DNA from: Neobacillus jeddahensis
Lineage (GTDB): Bacteria > Bacillota > Bacilli > Bacillales > Cytobacillaceae
Assembly (NCBI RefSeq): GCF_000612625.1
Contig: NZ_CCAS010000023.1
Coordinates: forward strand, 1-61,251
Direction: 5' to 3'
Length of the DNA stretch: 61,251 nucleotides
In this document: positions 28,925 to 38,813 of the stretch, piece by piece
Position numbering within the stretch: the first letter of the stretch is position 1
How the letters are laid out: each line of letters begins with the position of its first letter
Notes under the pieces: generated by a model
What the model was told of the DNA's origin: nothing
The model's input: the letters and a program-made list of their open reading frames with translations, nothing else
Database searches by the model: none
Made by a program: the position numbers and the translations under genes

Positions 28925-29146
28925 CGAATAACCTCCAAAACCTTGATTTATAAGGGAATATCTGAAGTATAGTATACAGAAAAATCTTTATAAGTCTAAA
29001 TTATACCATAGCTTTTTGTAATGATAACGTAAAGATTGTTGCGAATCTGTAAATTAATTTTCAAAAAATAATGTACAATTTGATGAAAATATGTATAATA
29101 GAGAATGTAGTAATTTTTCAGAATAATAGAAAAGGGAGGTCTACAA

Positions 29147-30838
29147 GTGAAGAAATCAAAACTTTCACTACTTTTAGTATTATCACTAGTGCTTAGCATG
29201 TTCCTAGCAGCATGTTCAGGCGGTGATAAGGAAGAAACAGGTAAAAATGAAGGCAAAAATAATGCTGGCTCGGAAGAACAATTAGCAGATAAACAAGAAC
29301 TTAATGTCCTGGAATCTGCTGAGATCCCAACAATGGACAGCGTTATGGGACAAGACACATTAAGCTTCACAACTTTAAATGCAGTAAACGAAGGCTTATA
29401 TCGTTTGGATGCAGACCAAAAAGTAATCCCTGGTGTTGCAGACGGTATGCCAACATATAACGATGATAAATCCGTTCTAACAATCAAGTTAAAACAAGAT
29501 TTAAAATGGTCTAATGGCGAACCTATCACTGCTAAAGATTTCGTCTTTGCTTGGCAACGTGCTATTGATCCAAAAGTTGCAGCTCCATATGGTGCTTACT
29601 TCATGGAAGGCAAAATCAAAAATGCTTCTGAAATCGTAGCAGGTACAGCGAAATTAGAAGATTTAGGAATTGTTGCTAAAGATGATTACACATTAGAAAT
29701 TACATTAGTGCGTGCACTACCATATATTGAATCTTACCTTACATTCCCATTGTTCTACCCACAAAACCAAAAGTATTTTGAAGAACAAGGTGCTGACTAT
29801 GCAAAAGATGCTGCTCATCTTTTATACAATGGTCCGTTTAAAATGACTAAATGGGATGGCCCAACAGGAACTGAATGGGTATTAGAAAAAAATGCAGACT
29901 ATTGGAATGCAAAAGAAACAACTCTAGAAAAAATCAACTTTAACGTTTCTAAAGATCCACAAGCTTCAGCAAATGCCTATACTGCTGGCGAAGCTGATAT
30001 TACACCAAAACTTGCACAAGCTGCGATCCTTTCACAATTTGAAGGTGCAGACGATTTACTTCGTTACCAAGAGCCATCTATCTGGTGGTTAAAAATGAAC
30101 GAAAAGAACCCAGCATTGAAAAATGTTAATATCCGTAAAGCTATTGCACTGTCTGTAGACAAAAAAGCTTTAGTTGATGACGTATTAGCAAATGGTTCAA
30201 TTGCTGCTGATTTCCTTGTACCAAAAGGATTCTCTTTTGATACAAACAATAAAGATTTCCGTGATACTGCGGGAACATACCTAAGCACTGATAAAGAAGA
30301 AGCTAAAAAGCTTTGGGAGCAAGGACTTAAAGAAACAGGACTTAAAGAAGTATCATTTACTTATGTAGGTCAAGATACTGAAACATCAAAAGTAACTGAT
30401 GCCTTCATTAAAGACCAATTAGAGAAAAATCTTCCTGGCTTAAAGATTACGATCGAAGCTGTACCTTTCAAAATCCGTATCGCTCGTGAAGATGCAGAAG
30501 ATTACGATTTGTTAATGGGTGGTTGGGGACCTGACTATGCTGACCCAATGACTTACATGGATCTATGGGTAACTGGCGGTGGACAAAACCATATGAGTTA
30601 TGGTAATCCAGAATTTGATAAATTAATCAAATCTGCAAACGAAGAACTTGTTGCAACTCCAGATGACCGTTGGAAAGCCCTTCAAGATGCAGAAAAAATC
30701 TTGTTAGAAGATGATGCAGCAATTGCACCACTTTACCAACGTTCTGTTAACATCTTGATCAATCCAAAGGTTAAAGGTTTTGCACACCATGCATTCGGTC
30801 CTGACTATAGTTACCAGTGGATTAAAATCACTAAATAG
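29147..30838 (+). CDS. oppA: OppA, oligopeptide-binding lipoprotein
   Basis: This 563-residue binding protein has a lipobox LAAC (Cys23) and the family-5 fold. In Bacillus, OppA takes up nutrients and signalling peptides that feed competence and sporulation control. GTG 29147 follows GGGAGG. Its codon use is more uniform than that of its neighbours, as expected of an abundant protein. A terminator-like hairpin separates it from oppB. A TATAAT at 29095 is the likely -10. Confidence 0.95.
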   Translation: MKKSKLSLLLVLSLVLSMFLAACSGGDKEETGKNEGKNNAGSEEQLADKQELNVLESAEIPTMDSVMGQDTLSFTTLNAVNEGLYRLDADQKVIPGVADGMPTYNDDKSVLTIKLKQDLKWSNGEPITAKDFVFAWQRAIDPKVAAPYGAYFMEGKIKNASEIVAGTAKLEDLGIVAKDDYTLEITLVRALPYIESYLTFPLFYPQNQKYFEEQGADYAKDAAHLLYNGPFKMTKWDGPTGTEWVLEKNADYWNAKETTLEKINFNVSKDPQASANAYTAGEADITPKLAQAAILSQFEGADDLLRYQEPSIWWLKMNEKNPALKNVNIRKAIALSVDKKALVDDVLANGSIAADFLVPKGFSFDTNNKDFRDTAGTYLSTDKEEAKKLWEQGLKETGLKEVSFTYVGQDTETSKVTDAFIKDQLEKNLPGLKITIEAVPFKIRIAREDAEDYDLLMGGWGPDYADPMTYMDLWVTGGGQNHMSYGNPEFDKLIKSANEELVATPDDRWKALQDAEKILLEDDAAIAPLYQRSVNILINPKVKGFAHHAFGPDYSYQWIKITK

Positions 30839-30859
30839 TAACTATATCTAATCAAATAG

Positions 30860-30895
30860 AAAGAGAGTATATTTTAAAGATATACTCTCTTTTTA
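30860..30895 (+). terminator. Intra-operon terminator between oppA and oppB
   Basis: AAAGAGAGTATAT/ATATACTCTCTTT is a perfect 13-bp stem with a 7-base loop and T tail. It probably ends most oppA transcripts and lets a fraction continue into oppBCDF. Confidence 0.85.
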
Positions 30896-30951
30896 CCTGT
30901 ATCTGAATTGTCGAAAAAAGTCGAATATTTAATAAAATAGGAGGTGTAGGC

Positions 30952-31884
30952 ATGGTAAAATATATATTACAACGCGTTGGCTATATGATTATTACTCTTT
31001 TTATAGTGACAACACTTACTTTTTTCCTCATGAAGCTAATTCCAGGTAGCCCTTTCAATAACTTTGAAAAGCTGACAGAAGTTCAGCGTGAGATCTTGCT
31101 GGATAAGTATGGCTTAAACGAACCATTGCCTGTTCAATATTATCAGTATATGGTGAATATGGTTAAAGGTGACCTAGGAATCTCCTTTCAATTTGATAAT
31201 ACCCCAGTAACGAAACTTATCGCTAATCGAATTGGTCCATCTGCTCAATTAGGTTTGCAGGCGATGATTGTTGGTGCTGTTTTAGGCATATTCTTGGGTG
31301 TAATTGCAGCCTTAAAGCAAAATACCTGGATTGACTATGGCTCAACCTTCATTGCGGTAGTAGGTAAATCGGTGCCGTCATTTATTTTTGCAGGCTTACT
31401 TCAGTATTACGTTTCTGTAAAATTGGGATGGCTGCCAGTTATGCTTTGGAAAGGTCCAGAGTATACAATTCTTCCTACGATTGCTTTAGCAATGTTTCCT
31501 ATCTCGATTGCAGCCCGGTTTATGCGGACTGAAATGATTGAGGTTTTAGGATCAGATTATATTACATTGGCAAGAGCTAAAGGTGCGAGCCGCTGGCAAA
31601 TAAGTGTTAAACATGCATTAAGAAATGCCCTAATTCCTGTTGTAACGGTTATGGGACCATTAGCGGTTAGCTTAATGACTGGTTCACTAGTTATCGAGCA
31701 AATTTTTGGAATTCCAGGATTAGGGGAACAGTTCGTTAAATCCATTAATATGAATGACTATCCTGTTATCATGGGAACGAACATTTTATTTGCTGTTTTA
31801 TTTGTCGTAGTTATTTTGATTGTTGATATTCTTTATGGAATCATCGACCCACGTATTCGGATATCGGGGGGGAAAGCTAAATGA
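30952..31884 (+). CDS. oppB: OppB, oligopeptide ABC permease
   Basis: This 310-residue permease has about six membrane helices and the EAA loop DYITLARAKGASRWQISVKHA. AGGAGG precedes ATG 30952, and its end overlaps oppC by four bases (ATGA). It forms the channel with OppC. Confidence 0.94.
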   Translation: MVKYILQRVGYMIITLFIVTTLTFFLMKLIPGSPFNNFEKLTEVQREILLDKYGLNEPLPVQYYQYMVNMVKGDLGISFQFDNTPVTKLIANRIGPSAQLGLQAMIVGAVLGIFLGVIAALKQNTWIDYGSTFIAVVGKSVPSFIFAGLLQYYVSVKLGWLPVMLWKGPEYTILPTIALAMFPISIAARFMRTEMIEVLGSDYITLARAKGASRWQISVKHALRNALIPVVTVMGPLAVSLMTGSLVIEQIFGIPGLGEQFVKSINMNDYPVIMGTNILFAVLFVVVILIVDILYGIIDPRIRISGGKAK

Positions 31885-32909
31885 GCAACAAAGATATTTC
31901 AATTTCAAAAGATATGTTTGCGCCTGCCCATATTGACCCATCTAAGAGTGAAAAAATTGCCAAGCCTAGCTTAAACTTTTGGCAAGATTCATGGCTAAGA
32001 GTTCGAAAGAACAAGGGTGCAGTTGTAAGTATGGTAATATTGGGAATTTTGATTATTATGGCCTTTGTTGGCCCAATGATTACGCCTTACACATACGATA
32101 ATCAAAACACTAAACATAATAACCTACCTCCTCGGATTCAGGGGATTGAAAATGTACATTGGCTTCCATTTGATGGAACTTTAGCAAGAAGAGACGGAAC
32201 AGTGTACAACGCCTATGAGGTACGAAAAGTTGACGCCTATTATTGGTTTGGAACAGACAATTTAGGCCGCGACCAATTCGCGCGGATTTGGAAAGGTACT
32301 CAAGTATCGCTATTTATTGCCTTCATGGCTGCCTTAGTAGATATGGCGATTGGGGTTGCATATGGTGCGATTTCAGGTTATTTGGGTGGTAAAACCGATA
32401 GTATCATGCAACGTATAATAGAAGTAATTGTAGGTATCCCAAACTTGATTGTGGTTGTTTTGATGATTCTCGTCTTGAAACCGGGGATTATCCCGATAAT
32501 TATTGCCTTAACGATTACAGGTTGGACAAGTATGGCACGGGTTGTTCGTGCACAAGTGCTGAAGTTTAAAGGTCAAGAATTTGTTTTGGCAGCTAAAACT
32601 TTAGGCGCATCTAATTCTTCGATTATTTTTAAACATATGATCCCGAACATGTTTGGTGTCATTATTATTAATACGATGTTTTCAATCCCAAATGCTATTT
32701 TCTTTGAAGCATTCTTAAGTTTCATTGGATTGGGATTACAAGAACCACATGCTTCATTAGGGACGTTGGTAAATAGTGGATTTAAATCAATGATCGCTTT
32801 TCCGTATCAAATGATTATTCCTTCAATTATTATTGCATTAATAATGGTCTGCTTTAACCTTGTTGCAGATGGATTACGAGATGCATTGGATCCAAAAATG
32901 CGTGATTAG
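31881..32909 (+). CDS. oppC: OppC, oligopeptide ABC permease
   Basis: This 342-residue permease has a cytoplasmic N-terminus, six predicted membrane helices, a long extracellular insert with the conserved WFGTDNLGRD, and the EAA loop EFVLAAKTLGASNSSIIF. It is translationally coupled to oppB. Confidence 0.94.
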   Translation: MSNKDISISKDMFAPAHIDPSKSEKIAKPSLNFWQDSWLRVRKNKGAVVSMVILGILIIMAFVGPMITPYTYDNQNTKHNNLPPRIQGIENVHWLPFDGTLARRDGTVYNAYEVRKVDAYYWFGTDNLGRDQFARIWKGTQVSLFIAFMAALVDMAIGVAYGAISGYLGGKTDSIMQRIIEVIVGIPNLIVVVLMILVLKPGIIPIIIALTITGWTSMARVVRAQVLKFKGQEFVLAAKTLGASNSSIIFKHMIPNMFGVIIINTMFSIPNAIFFEAFLSFIGLGLQEPHASLGTLVNSGFKSMIAFPYQMIIPSIIIALIMVCFNLVADGLRDALDPKMRD

Positions 32910-32926
32910 AGGGCAGGTGAATGTAA

Positions 32927-34021
32927 ATGGAGAAAATTTTAGAGGTAAAAGATTTAAGAATATCGTTTCACACTTTTTCTGGTGAAGTACAAGCTATTCG
33001 TGGCGTAAACTTTGACTTATATTATGGGGAAACATTAGCGATCGTTGGTGAATCTGGTTCTGGAAAGTCAGTAACCACTAAATCAATTATGCGCTTACTA
33101 CCAGAAAACAATTCCGAAATTAAAAGTGGACAAATCCTTTTTGATGGAAAGGATTTGACGAAACTTAAAGATAAAGACATGCAAAAAATTCGTGGAAAAG
33201 ATATTTCAATGATCTTCCAAGATCCGATGACTTCCTTAAACCCAACCATGAAAATTGGTAATCAGATTATGGAGCCGCTCATTAAGCATCAAAACATGAG
33301 TAGACATGCGGCAAAAGAAAGGGCTATCGATTTACTAAAACTTGTCGGAATTCCGAAACCGGAAATTCGAGTGGATCAATATCCGCATCAATTTTCTGGT
33401 GGGATGAGGCAAAGGGTAGTAATTGCCATTGCCTTGGCGTGTAACCCAAAGGTGTTAATAGCTGATGAACCAACAACAGCACTTGACGTGACCATCCAAG
33501 CGCAAATTCTTGAATTAATGAAGGATCTGCAAAAGAAAATTGATACATCGATTATTTTTATTACACATGACCTTGGTGTTGTGGCAAATGTGGCTGATCG
33601 AGTCGCAGTTATGTATGGTGGGAAAATTGTTGAAATAGGAACAGCAGATGAAATTTTCTATAATCCCCAACATCCATATACATGGGGCTTAATCAGTTCT
33701 ATGCCTGATATGGACACGGATGATGAAGAGTTATTCTCGATCCCTGGTACACCACCCGATTTATTAGAACCACCTAAAGGAGATGCATTTGCTCCACGGA
33801 ACCCGTACGTCATGAAAATTGACTTGGAGCAGGAGCCACCTTTCTTTAAGGTATCTGATACACATTATGCTGCTACTTGGTTATTACATCCGGATGCTCC
33901 TAAGGTTGAACCTCCTGAAGCAGTGAAAAGACGACAAAGTCAATATCAAGGCACTGTAGGAGTGGGTAATGGTGTGGCATTAGAAAAAGATAAATTCCCT
34001 GGTAAAAAGGAGGGGAAATAG
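32927..34021 (+). CDS. oppD: OppD, oligopeptide ABC ATPase
   Basis: This 364-residue ATPase has GESGSGKS, FSGGMRQR and VLIADEP. Its C-terminal extension of about 90 residues lacks the cysteine group seen in AppD (CRFANRC); instead it has a proline/charged-rich tail. It pairs with OppF. Confidence 0.93.
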   Translation: MEKILEVKDLRISFHTFSGEVQAIRGVNFDLYYGETLAIVGESGSGKSVTTKSIMRLLPENNSEIKSGQILFDGKDLTKLKDKDMQKIRGKDISMIFQDPMTSLNPTMKIGNQIMEPLIKHQNMSRHAAKERAIDLLKLVGIPKPEIRVDQYPHQFSGGMRQRVVIAIALACNPKVLIADEPTTALDVTIQAQILELMKDLQKKIDTSIIFITHDLGVVANVADRVAVMYGGKIVEIGTADEIFYNPQHPYTWGLISSMPDMDTDDEELFSIPGTPPDLLEPPKGDAFAPRNPYVMKIDLEQEPPFFKVSDTHYAATWLLHPDAPKVEPPEAVKRRQSQYQGTVGVGNGVALEKDKFPGKKEGK

Positions 34022-34963
34022 ATGGCTCAAAAAGAGAAATTACTTGAAATAAAGAATTTAAAGCAGTACTTTAATACTGGAAAACCGAATGAGGTCAAGG
34101 CTGTTGATAATGTTTCCTTTGAAATTTATAAAGGGGAGGTCATGGGTCTTGTAGGTGAGTCAGGCTGCGGTAAATCTACAACTGGTAGAACCATCATTCG
34201 TTTATATGATGCCACTGGCGGAGAAGTTTTGTATAATGGCGTTAATGTTCATGGGAAAAAGTCTAAAAAGCAATTAAAAGAGTTTAATCGAAAAATGCAA
34301 ATGATTTTCCAAGATCCATATGCATCCTTAAATCCGAGGTTGAAAATTGCCGATGTAATTGCTGAAGGAATCGATATTCATGGGTTGGCTAAATCTAAAG
34401 AAGATCGAATGAATCAAGTATATGAATTGCTTGAAACAGTTGGATTAAATAGAGAGCATGCGAATCGGTACCCCCATGAGTTTTCCGGTGGGCAGCGCCA
34501 ACGGATTGGAATTGCACGTGCATTAGCAGTTCAGCCAGAATTTATTATTGCCGATGAACCGATTTCTGCATTGGATGTTTCCATTCAAGCGCAGGTGGTA
34601 AACTTGATGAAACAGCTACAAAAAGAAAAAGGGTTAACGTATTTATTTATAGCACATGATTTGTCAATGGTTAAATATATAAGTGATCGAATTGGTGTTA
34701 TGTACTTTGGTAAGATGGTTGAACTTGCACCGGCAGACGTGCTTTATAAAAACCCACTTCATCCATATACACAATCACTTTTATCTGCGATTCCGGCTCC
34801 GGATCCAATTAGTGAGCGGACACGAAAGCGTAAATCCTATGACCCTGCCAGCCATAATTATGGTGACAATGAATCAATTGAATTTAGGGAAGTTGCTCCT
34901 GGTCATTTTGTTCTTTGTTCTGAAAAGGAATTTAAACAATATCAGGCACATTATAAGCATTAA
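34022..34963 (+). CDS. oppF: OppF, oligopeptide ABC ATPase
   Basis: This 313-residue ATPase has GESGCGKST, FSGGQRQR and FIIADEP. It begins directly after the oppD stop, so the two are coupled. It ends the operon at a strong terminator. Confidence 0.94.
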   Translation: MAQKEKLLEIKNLKQYFNTGKPNEVKAVDNVSFEIYKGEVMGLVGESGCGKSTTGRTIIRLYDATGGEVLYNGVNVHGKKSKKQLKEFNRKMQMIFQDPYASLNPRLKIADVIAEGIDIHGLAKSKEDRMNQVYELLETVGLNREHANRYPHEFSGGQRQRIGIARALAVQPEFIIADEPISALDVSIQAQVVNLMKQLQKEKGLTYLFIAHDLSMVKYISDRIGVMYFGKMVELAPADVLYKNPLHPYTQSLLSAIPAPDPISERTRKRKSYDPASHNYGDNESIEFREVAPGHFVLCSEKEFKQYQAHYKH

Positions 34964-34965
34964 AA

Positions 34966-34996
34966 AAAAACGATCTCGCTGGAGATCGTTTTTTTA
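34966..34996 (+). terminator. opp operon terminator
   Basis: AAAACGATCTC/GAGATCGTTTT stem with loop GCTG and a T tract. Confidence 0.92.
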
Positions 34997-35024
34997 TTTT
35001 ATAGAATGAGAATCGACTGTTCCG

Positions 35025-35210
35025 TTATTTTCTTTTACCACCGACAGCTTTCCAACCAGTTTGGTATTTGGCCCCTTCATCGACAAATTCAGTGCGCTTT
35101 TTACCACCAAATATTTTTTCACCTATACCGTTTGAGATAACACCCATTAATGCTGTAAAACCAACAATGAGCAAGGCAACAATTGTTAAATCAGATATGT
35201 AAGCAACCAT
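35025..35210 (-). CDS. Small hypothetical membrane protein
   Basis: This 61-residue protein has one N-terminal membrane helix (about 7-27) and a basic cytoplasmic tail (GGKKRTEF and GKRK). ATG 35210 has AAGGGGGT upstream, supporting real translation. I do not recognise a family. It lies between the opp operon and spx, the place where B. subtilis has yjbB and yjbC. Confidence 0.65.
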   Translation of the reverse strand: MVAYISDLTIVALLIVGFTALMGVISNGIGEKIFGGKKRTEFVDEGAKYQTGWKAVGGKRK

Positions 35211-35740
35211 GATTTTACCCCCTTCATTTTAGGTAAATTCCGAAAACGAATTAATTTATATCCCATATCCCTTATTTTAAAAGAACTTGCACATTATTGA
35301 AAGAGGAAAATAGGGAAACAGACGAAAGTTTTTAAAAATATGTATGCGTTTTCAATTGTGGTATTCTATTGAGAATGAGAATTAATAATAAATTAAGTAA
35401 TTTCAAGTATAATGAAAATTGTAAGAAGAATAATCAGCTATAGACCAAGAGACCTATGAAAAGAAATAAAAAGAATCGACAAAAAAAGTAGTAAATAATG
35501 AAACTTTTTGCTAAATCATTCGTCTATTATAATGTAAGAAATTTTTTTTACGATGTTTGAGTAACTTTAGAAATTTTTAAAAAAGGATACCTTTTTTAGA
35601 AACAGTGGTGTATAATTGATGATATAAATTACTTATTTATAATAATTTTAATTATGAATGATCCAACCACTATAAAATGCTTATTTAACTATATAGTTAT
35701 GGAAAATTGTTTGTAAATAAAAGAGGAGTGTGAAGAACGG
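35211..35740. other. 530-base gene-free spx upstream region
   Basis: No gene is supported here. It holds several A/T-rich promoter candidates with TATAAT at 35408, 35528 and 35611, a Fur/PerR-like run GAGAATGAGAAT (35371-35382), a hairpin AAAAAAGG/CCTTTTTT (35579-35597) resembling an attenuator, and a PerR-like box at 35637-35651. Several promoters are known for spx in B. subtilis, so this length fits. Confidence 0.6.
35637..35651 (+). promoter_or_regulatory. PerR-like box upstream of spx
   Basis: TTATAATAATTTTAA matches the 7-1-7 PerR consensus (TTATAAT-N-ATTATAA) with one mismatch. It lies about 14-28 bases beyond the start predicted from TATAAT at 35611, suitable for repression. B. subtilis spx is under PerR control at one promoter. 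Confidence 0.6.
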
Positions 35741-36136
35741 ATGGTAACACTATACACTTCACCAAGTTGTACATCATGTAGAAAAGCTAAATCATGGTTA
35801 GAAGAGCATGAAATTCCATACACTGAAAGAAATATTTTCTCTGAGCCATTGTCGATGGAGGAAATTAAAGAAATTCTTCGTATGACTGAAGATGGGACAG
35901 ATGAAATCATTTCGACAAGATCGAAAACATTTCAAAAATTAGACGTTAATTTAGATGCAATGCCGTTACAAGATTTATTCAAATTGATCAAAGATAATCC
36001 TGGCTTGTTACGTCGTCCAATTATTATTGATGAAAAGCGGCTTCAAGTTGGTTATAATGAAGACGAAATTAGACGTTTCTTACCTAGAAGGGTAAGAACA
36101 TTCCAATTGCGTGAAGCACAAAAAATGGTAAATTAA
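35741..36136 (+). CDS. spx: Spx, thiol-stress global regulator
   Basis: Spx binds the RNA polymerase alpha C-terminal domain and redirects transcription under disulfide stress. The 131-residue ArsC-like protein keeps the CxxC switch (Cys10 and Cys13 in CTSC) and RPII in the conserved core. It is degraded by ClpXP with help from YjbH, encoded at 42501-43370. The ribosome site is GAGGAG. Confidence 0.96.
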   Translation: MVTLYTSPSCTSCRKAKSWLEEHEIPYTERNIFSEPLSMEEIKEILRMTEDGTDEIISTRSKTFQKLDVNLDAMPLQDLFKLIKDNPGLLRRPIIIDEKRLQVGYNEDEIRRFLPRRVRTFQLREAQKMVN

Positions 36137-36140
36137 AATT

Positions 36141-36172
36141 AAAAGGCCTCTATCTTAGAGGTCTTTTTTTCC
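36141..36172 (+). terminator. spx terminator
   Basis: CCTCTA/TAGAGG core flanked by A and T tracts. The rest of the gap to mecA (to 36452) shows a TTGACA at 36337 with a weak -10 and no gene. Confidence 0.85.
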
Positions 36173-36452
36173 TCTGAAAGTATGTTTAGCTCAATATTTC
36201 GTCCTCTTTTTCTAAATGCAGTTTATTTGTGGTTTAGGATTCATTTTGCTACAATAAAAAGAATATCTTATATAAACCATAGGCATATATTGGTTTTTTA
36301 GATATTCACCTTTTTTCATTTCCCTTATTAGTCCTTTTGACATAAAATGAAAGTACAGGAGTATTTACTTTTTTTGTGGTAAATGATGAATGGCAATATC
36401 TGCTGGGGGTATTTAGTCCCTTCAATATGGAAAACGGAAGGGAGAGGTTATG

Positions 36453-37124
36453 ATGGAGATTGAGCGCATTAATGAGTATACTGTGAAGTTCTATATTTCT
36501 TATGGCGATATTGAGGAAAGAGGCTTCGATCGCGAAGAAATTTGGTACAATCGGGAACGAAGTGAAGAACTTTTTTGGGAAATGATGGATGAAGTCCATG
36601 GTGAAGAAGATTTTGTCGTCGAAGGCCCGCTGTGGATCCAAGTTCAAGCACTCGATAAAGGGTTAGAGGTTCTTGTAACAAAAGCTCAGCTATCAAAGGA
36701 TGGACAAAAGTTTGAGCTCCCGATTCCTAATGATAAAATAAAGGACATTCCTGTTGATGGAAAGATTGAAGAACTCTTGGATCAACATTTTAATCCGAAT
36801 TTTACTGATGAAGAAGAAATGCTGCCGGAAGAGGACTCTTTGGAATTCTTGCTTGTTTTTAGGGATTTTGAGGATGTTATTGGTTTATCAAATCGCGCAG
36901 GATTAGACGAGTTAGTAACGAAACTCTATCATTTTGAAGGTAAATATTATTTATATACAGAATTTCCAGAGGACTTATATGAGGAAGATGAAATTGACGA
37001 TATTCTCAGTGTTTTACTTGAATACGGTTATGAAACACAGGTAACGATTCATCGAATTCAAGAATATGGGAAAGAGATTATTTCTAAAGATGTCTTTGAA
37101 GAAATCCGAAAATATTTCAGCTAA
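36453..37124 (+). CDS. mecA: MecA, ClpC adaptor
   Basis: MecA delivers ComK and other proteins to ClpCP and activates ClpC. The 223-residue protein opens MEIERINEYTVKFYISYGDI, has an acidic linker (DEEEMLPEED) and the C-terminal ClpC-binding domain. ATG 36453 matches the family start; ATG 36450 next to it is also possible. Confidence 0.95.
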   Translation: MEIERINEYTVKFYISYGDIEERGFDREEIWYNRERSEELFWEMMDEVHGEEDFVVEGPLWIQVQALDKGLEVLVTKAQLSKDGQKFELPIPNDKIKDIPVDGKIEELLDQHFNPNFTDEEEMLPEEDSLEFLLVFRDFEDVIGLSNRAGLDELVTKLYHFEGKYYLYTEFPEDLYEEDEIDDILSVLLEYGYETQVTIHRIQEYGKEIISKDVFEEIRKYFS

Positions 37125-37126
37125 AT

Positions 37127-37161
37127 AAAATACCGATTTCACATTTGAAATCGGTATTTTT
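37127..37161 (+). terminator. mecA terminator
   Basis: AAAATACCGATTTC/GAAATCGGTATTTT stem. Confidence 0.9.
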
Positions 37162-37199
37162 AGCTTTTATTAAATTGAATGTTTTGGTGGGTGAGTGCA

Positions 37200-38711
37200 T
37201 TGAAAAACACGGTAAGGGTTATCTTGTTTTTGGCCGTTTTATCCGTACTATTGTTTTTCTTTAAGGAGAAATTGGAAAGTGGTGTCTTTGGATTCTTAAG
37301 TGTTTTAATTTCGCTTTCTGTTATTTTTATCGGGTTTGTCATCTTCCTTGAGAATCGTCATCCTACACAAACCATTACATGGCTAGTAGTATTAGGTAGT
37401 TTTCCTCTGATTGGCTTTATCTTTTACTTACTTTTTGGGAGAAATTATCGGAAAGAGAAAATGTTTAGAAAGAAGTATTTTCTTGATAAACAAGCCTTTT
37501 TAACGGTTGAAGGGGAGGATGATCCCAGAAATACAGAAAAAATTAACTTAATGAGGCAGCATCAAGGGAAGTTGTTTAATTTGGCCCAAAAGCTTGGGAA
37601 TAGTCCAATCTCTTTTGATACTTCAACAAAAGTATTAACAAATGGAGAGGAAACCTTTCAATATATTATTGAACAATTGAAAAGAGCTAGGCACCATATC
37701 CATCTCGAGTATTACATAGTTCGGCATGATCGTATTGGTCAGGAAATCAAGGATATCTTAATTGAAAAGGCATGCGAAGGTGTTAAGGTCCGTTTCTTGT
37801 TTGATGCCGTCGGGTCATGGCAATTATCAAAGAAGTATATTCATGAATTAAGAAAAGCTGGGGTAGAAACGGTACCATTTGGTCCTGTAAAACTCCCTTT
37901 TTTAAATAATAAGTTTAACTTCCGAAATCACCGCAAGATTGTAGTGATTGATGGAACAATTGGTTTTGTAGGCGGATTAAATATTGGGGATGAATATCTA
38001 GGTAGGAATAAAGATATTGGATTTTGGCGTGATACGCATCTAATGCTTAGAGGCGAAGCGGTCAGGACGCTCCAACTTATTTTTTTGCAAGATTGGTATT
38101 ATATGACAAATCACAGTTTTTTAACAGCAGAATACCTATCACCACAAATTGATCATCTGTCTCATGGCGGCGTCCAGCTTATTGCAGGCGGGCCTGATAA
38201 TGAATGGAGTGTCATAAAAAATATCTTTTTCTCGATGATTGCCTCTGCAGAAAAGTCAGTATGGATTGCTTCACCATATTTTATTCCAGATGAGGATATT
38301 TTTTCTGCTCTTAAAGTCGCGGCACTAAGTGGAATTGATGTCCGTTTACTTGTACCAAACCGACCTGATAAGCGAATTGTCTTCCATGCATCACGATCCT
38401 ATTTCCCAGAACTGCTGGAAGCAGGGGTTAAGGTGTATGAATATGAACGAGGATTTATGCATAGTAAAATCATCATTGTCGATGAGGAGTTGGCCTCGAT
38501 TGGGACTTCCAATATGGATATGCGAAGTTTTCACTTGAATTTTGAGGTGAATGCATTCTTATTCCGAACCAACAGTACTCAAAAACTAGTGGATGAGTAT
38601 ACAAACGACCTCAAATATGCCAAGCAGTTAGAGCTAAAGACCTTTCAAGAAAGGCATATTGGATTTAGACTGCTAGAATCAACAGCACGATTACTTTCAC
38701 CATTATTATAA
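37200..38711 (+). CDS. cls: Cardiolipin synthase
   Basis: This 503-residue phospholipase-D family protein has two N-terminal membrane helices and two HxKxxxxD motifs, NHRKIVVID and MHSKIIIVD, for joining two phosphatidylglycerols. The start is uncertain: TTG 37200 and GTG 37191 both follow GGTGGGTG, and ATG 37179 would lie before it. It sits between mecA and coiA, as I recall for B. cereus-type genomes. Confidence 0.92.
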   Translation: MKNTVRVILFLAVLSVLLFFFKEKLESGVFGFLSVLISLSVIFIGFVIFLENRHPTQTITWLVVLGSFPLIGFIFYLLFGRNYRKEKMFRKKYFLDKQAFLTVEGEDDPRNTEKINLMRQHQGKLFNLAQKLGNSPISFDTSTKVLTNGEETFQYIIEQLKRARHHIHLEYYIVRHDRIGQEIKDILIEKACEGVKVRFLFDAVGSWQLSKKYIHELRKAGVETVPFGPVKLPFLNNKFNFRNHRKIVVIDGTIGFVGGLNIGDEYLGRNKDIGFWRDTHLMLRGEAVRTLQLIFLQDWYYMTNHSFLTAEYLSPQIDHLSHGGVQLIAGGPDNEWSVIKNIFFSMIASAEKSVWIASPYFIPDEDIFSALKVAALSGIDVRLLVPNRPDKRIVFHASRSYFPELLEAGVKVYEYERGFMHSKIIIVDEELASIGTSNMDMRSFHLNFEVNAFLFRTNSTQKLVDEYTNDLKYAKQLELKTFQERHIGFRLLESTARLLSPLL

Positions 38712-38720
38712 AAAGTCCGA

Positions 38721-38747
38721 AAACTCGTCAAATTTGACGAGTTTTTT
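38721..38747 (+). terminator. cls terminator
   Basis: AAACTCGTCAAA/TTTGACGAGTTT perfect palindrome with T tract; the TTTGACGA half recurs just downstream at 38776. Confidence 0.88.
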
Positions 38748-38813
38748 GAAGTTTTTAAAAGGGATTTTGGCAGAATTTGACGAATTAATGTGGTAGAAAG
38801 GAGGAGAGTTATT

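Noticed and set aside
28996..29529. Long minus-strand frame across the start of oppA
   Set aside because: It is antisense to a clear lipoprotein gene and shows no family features.
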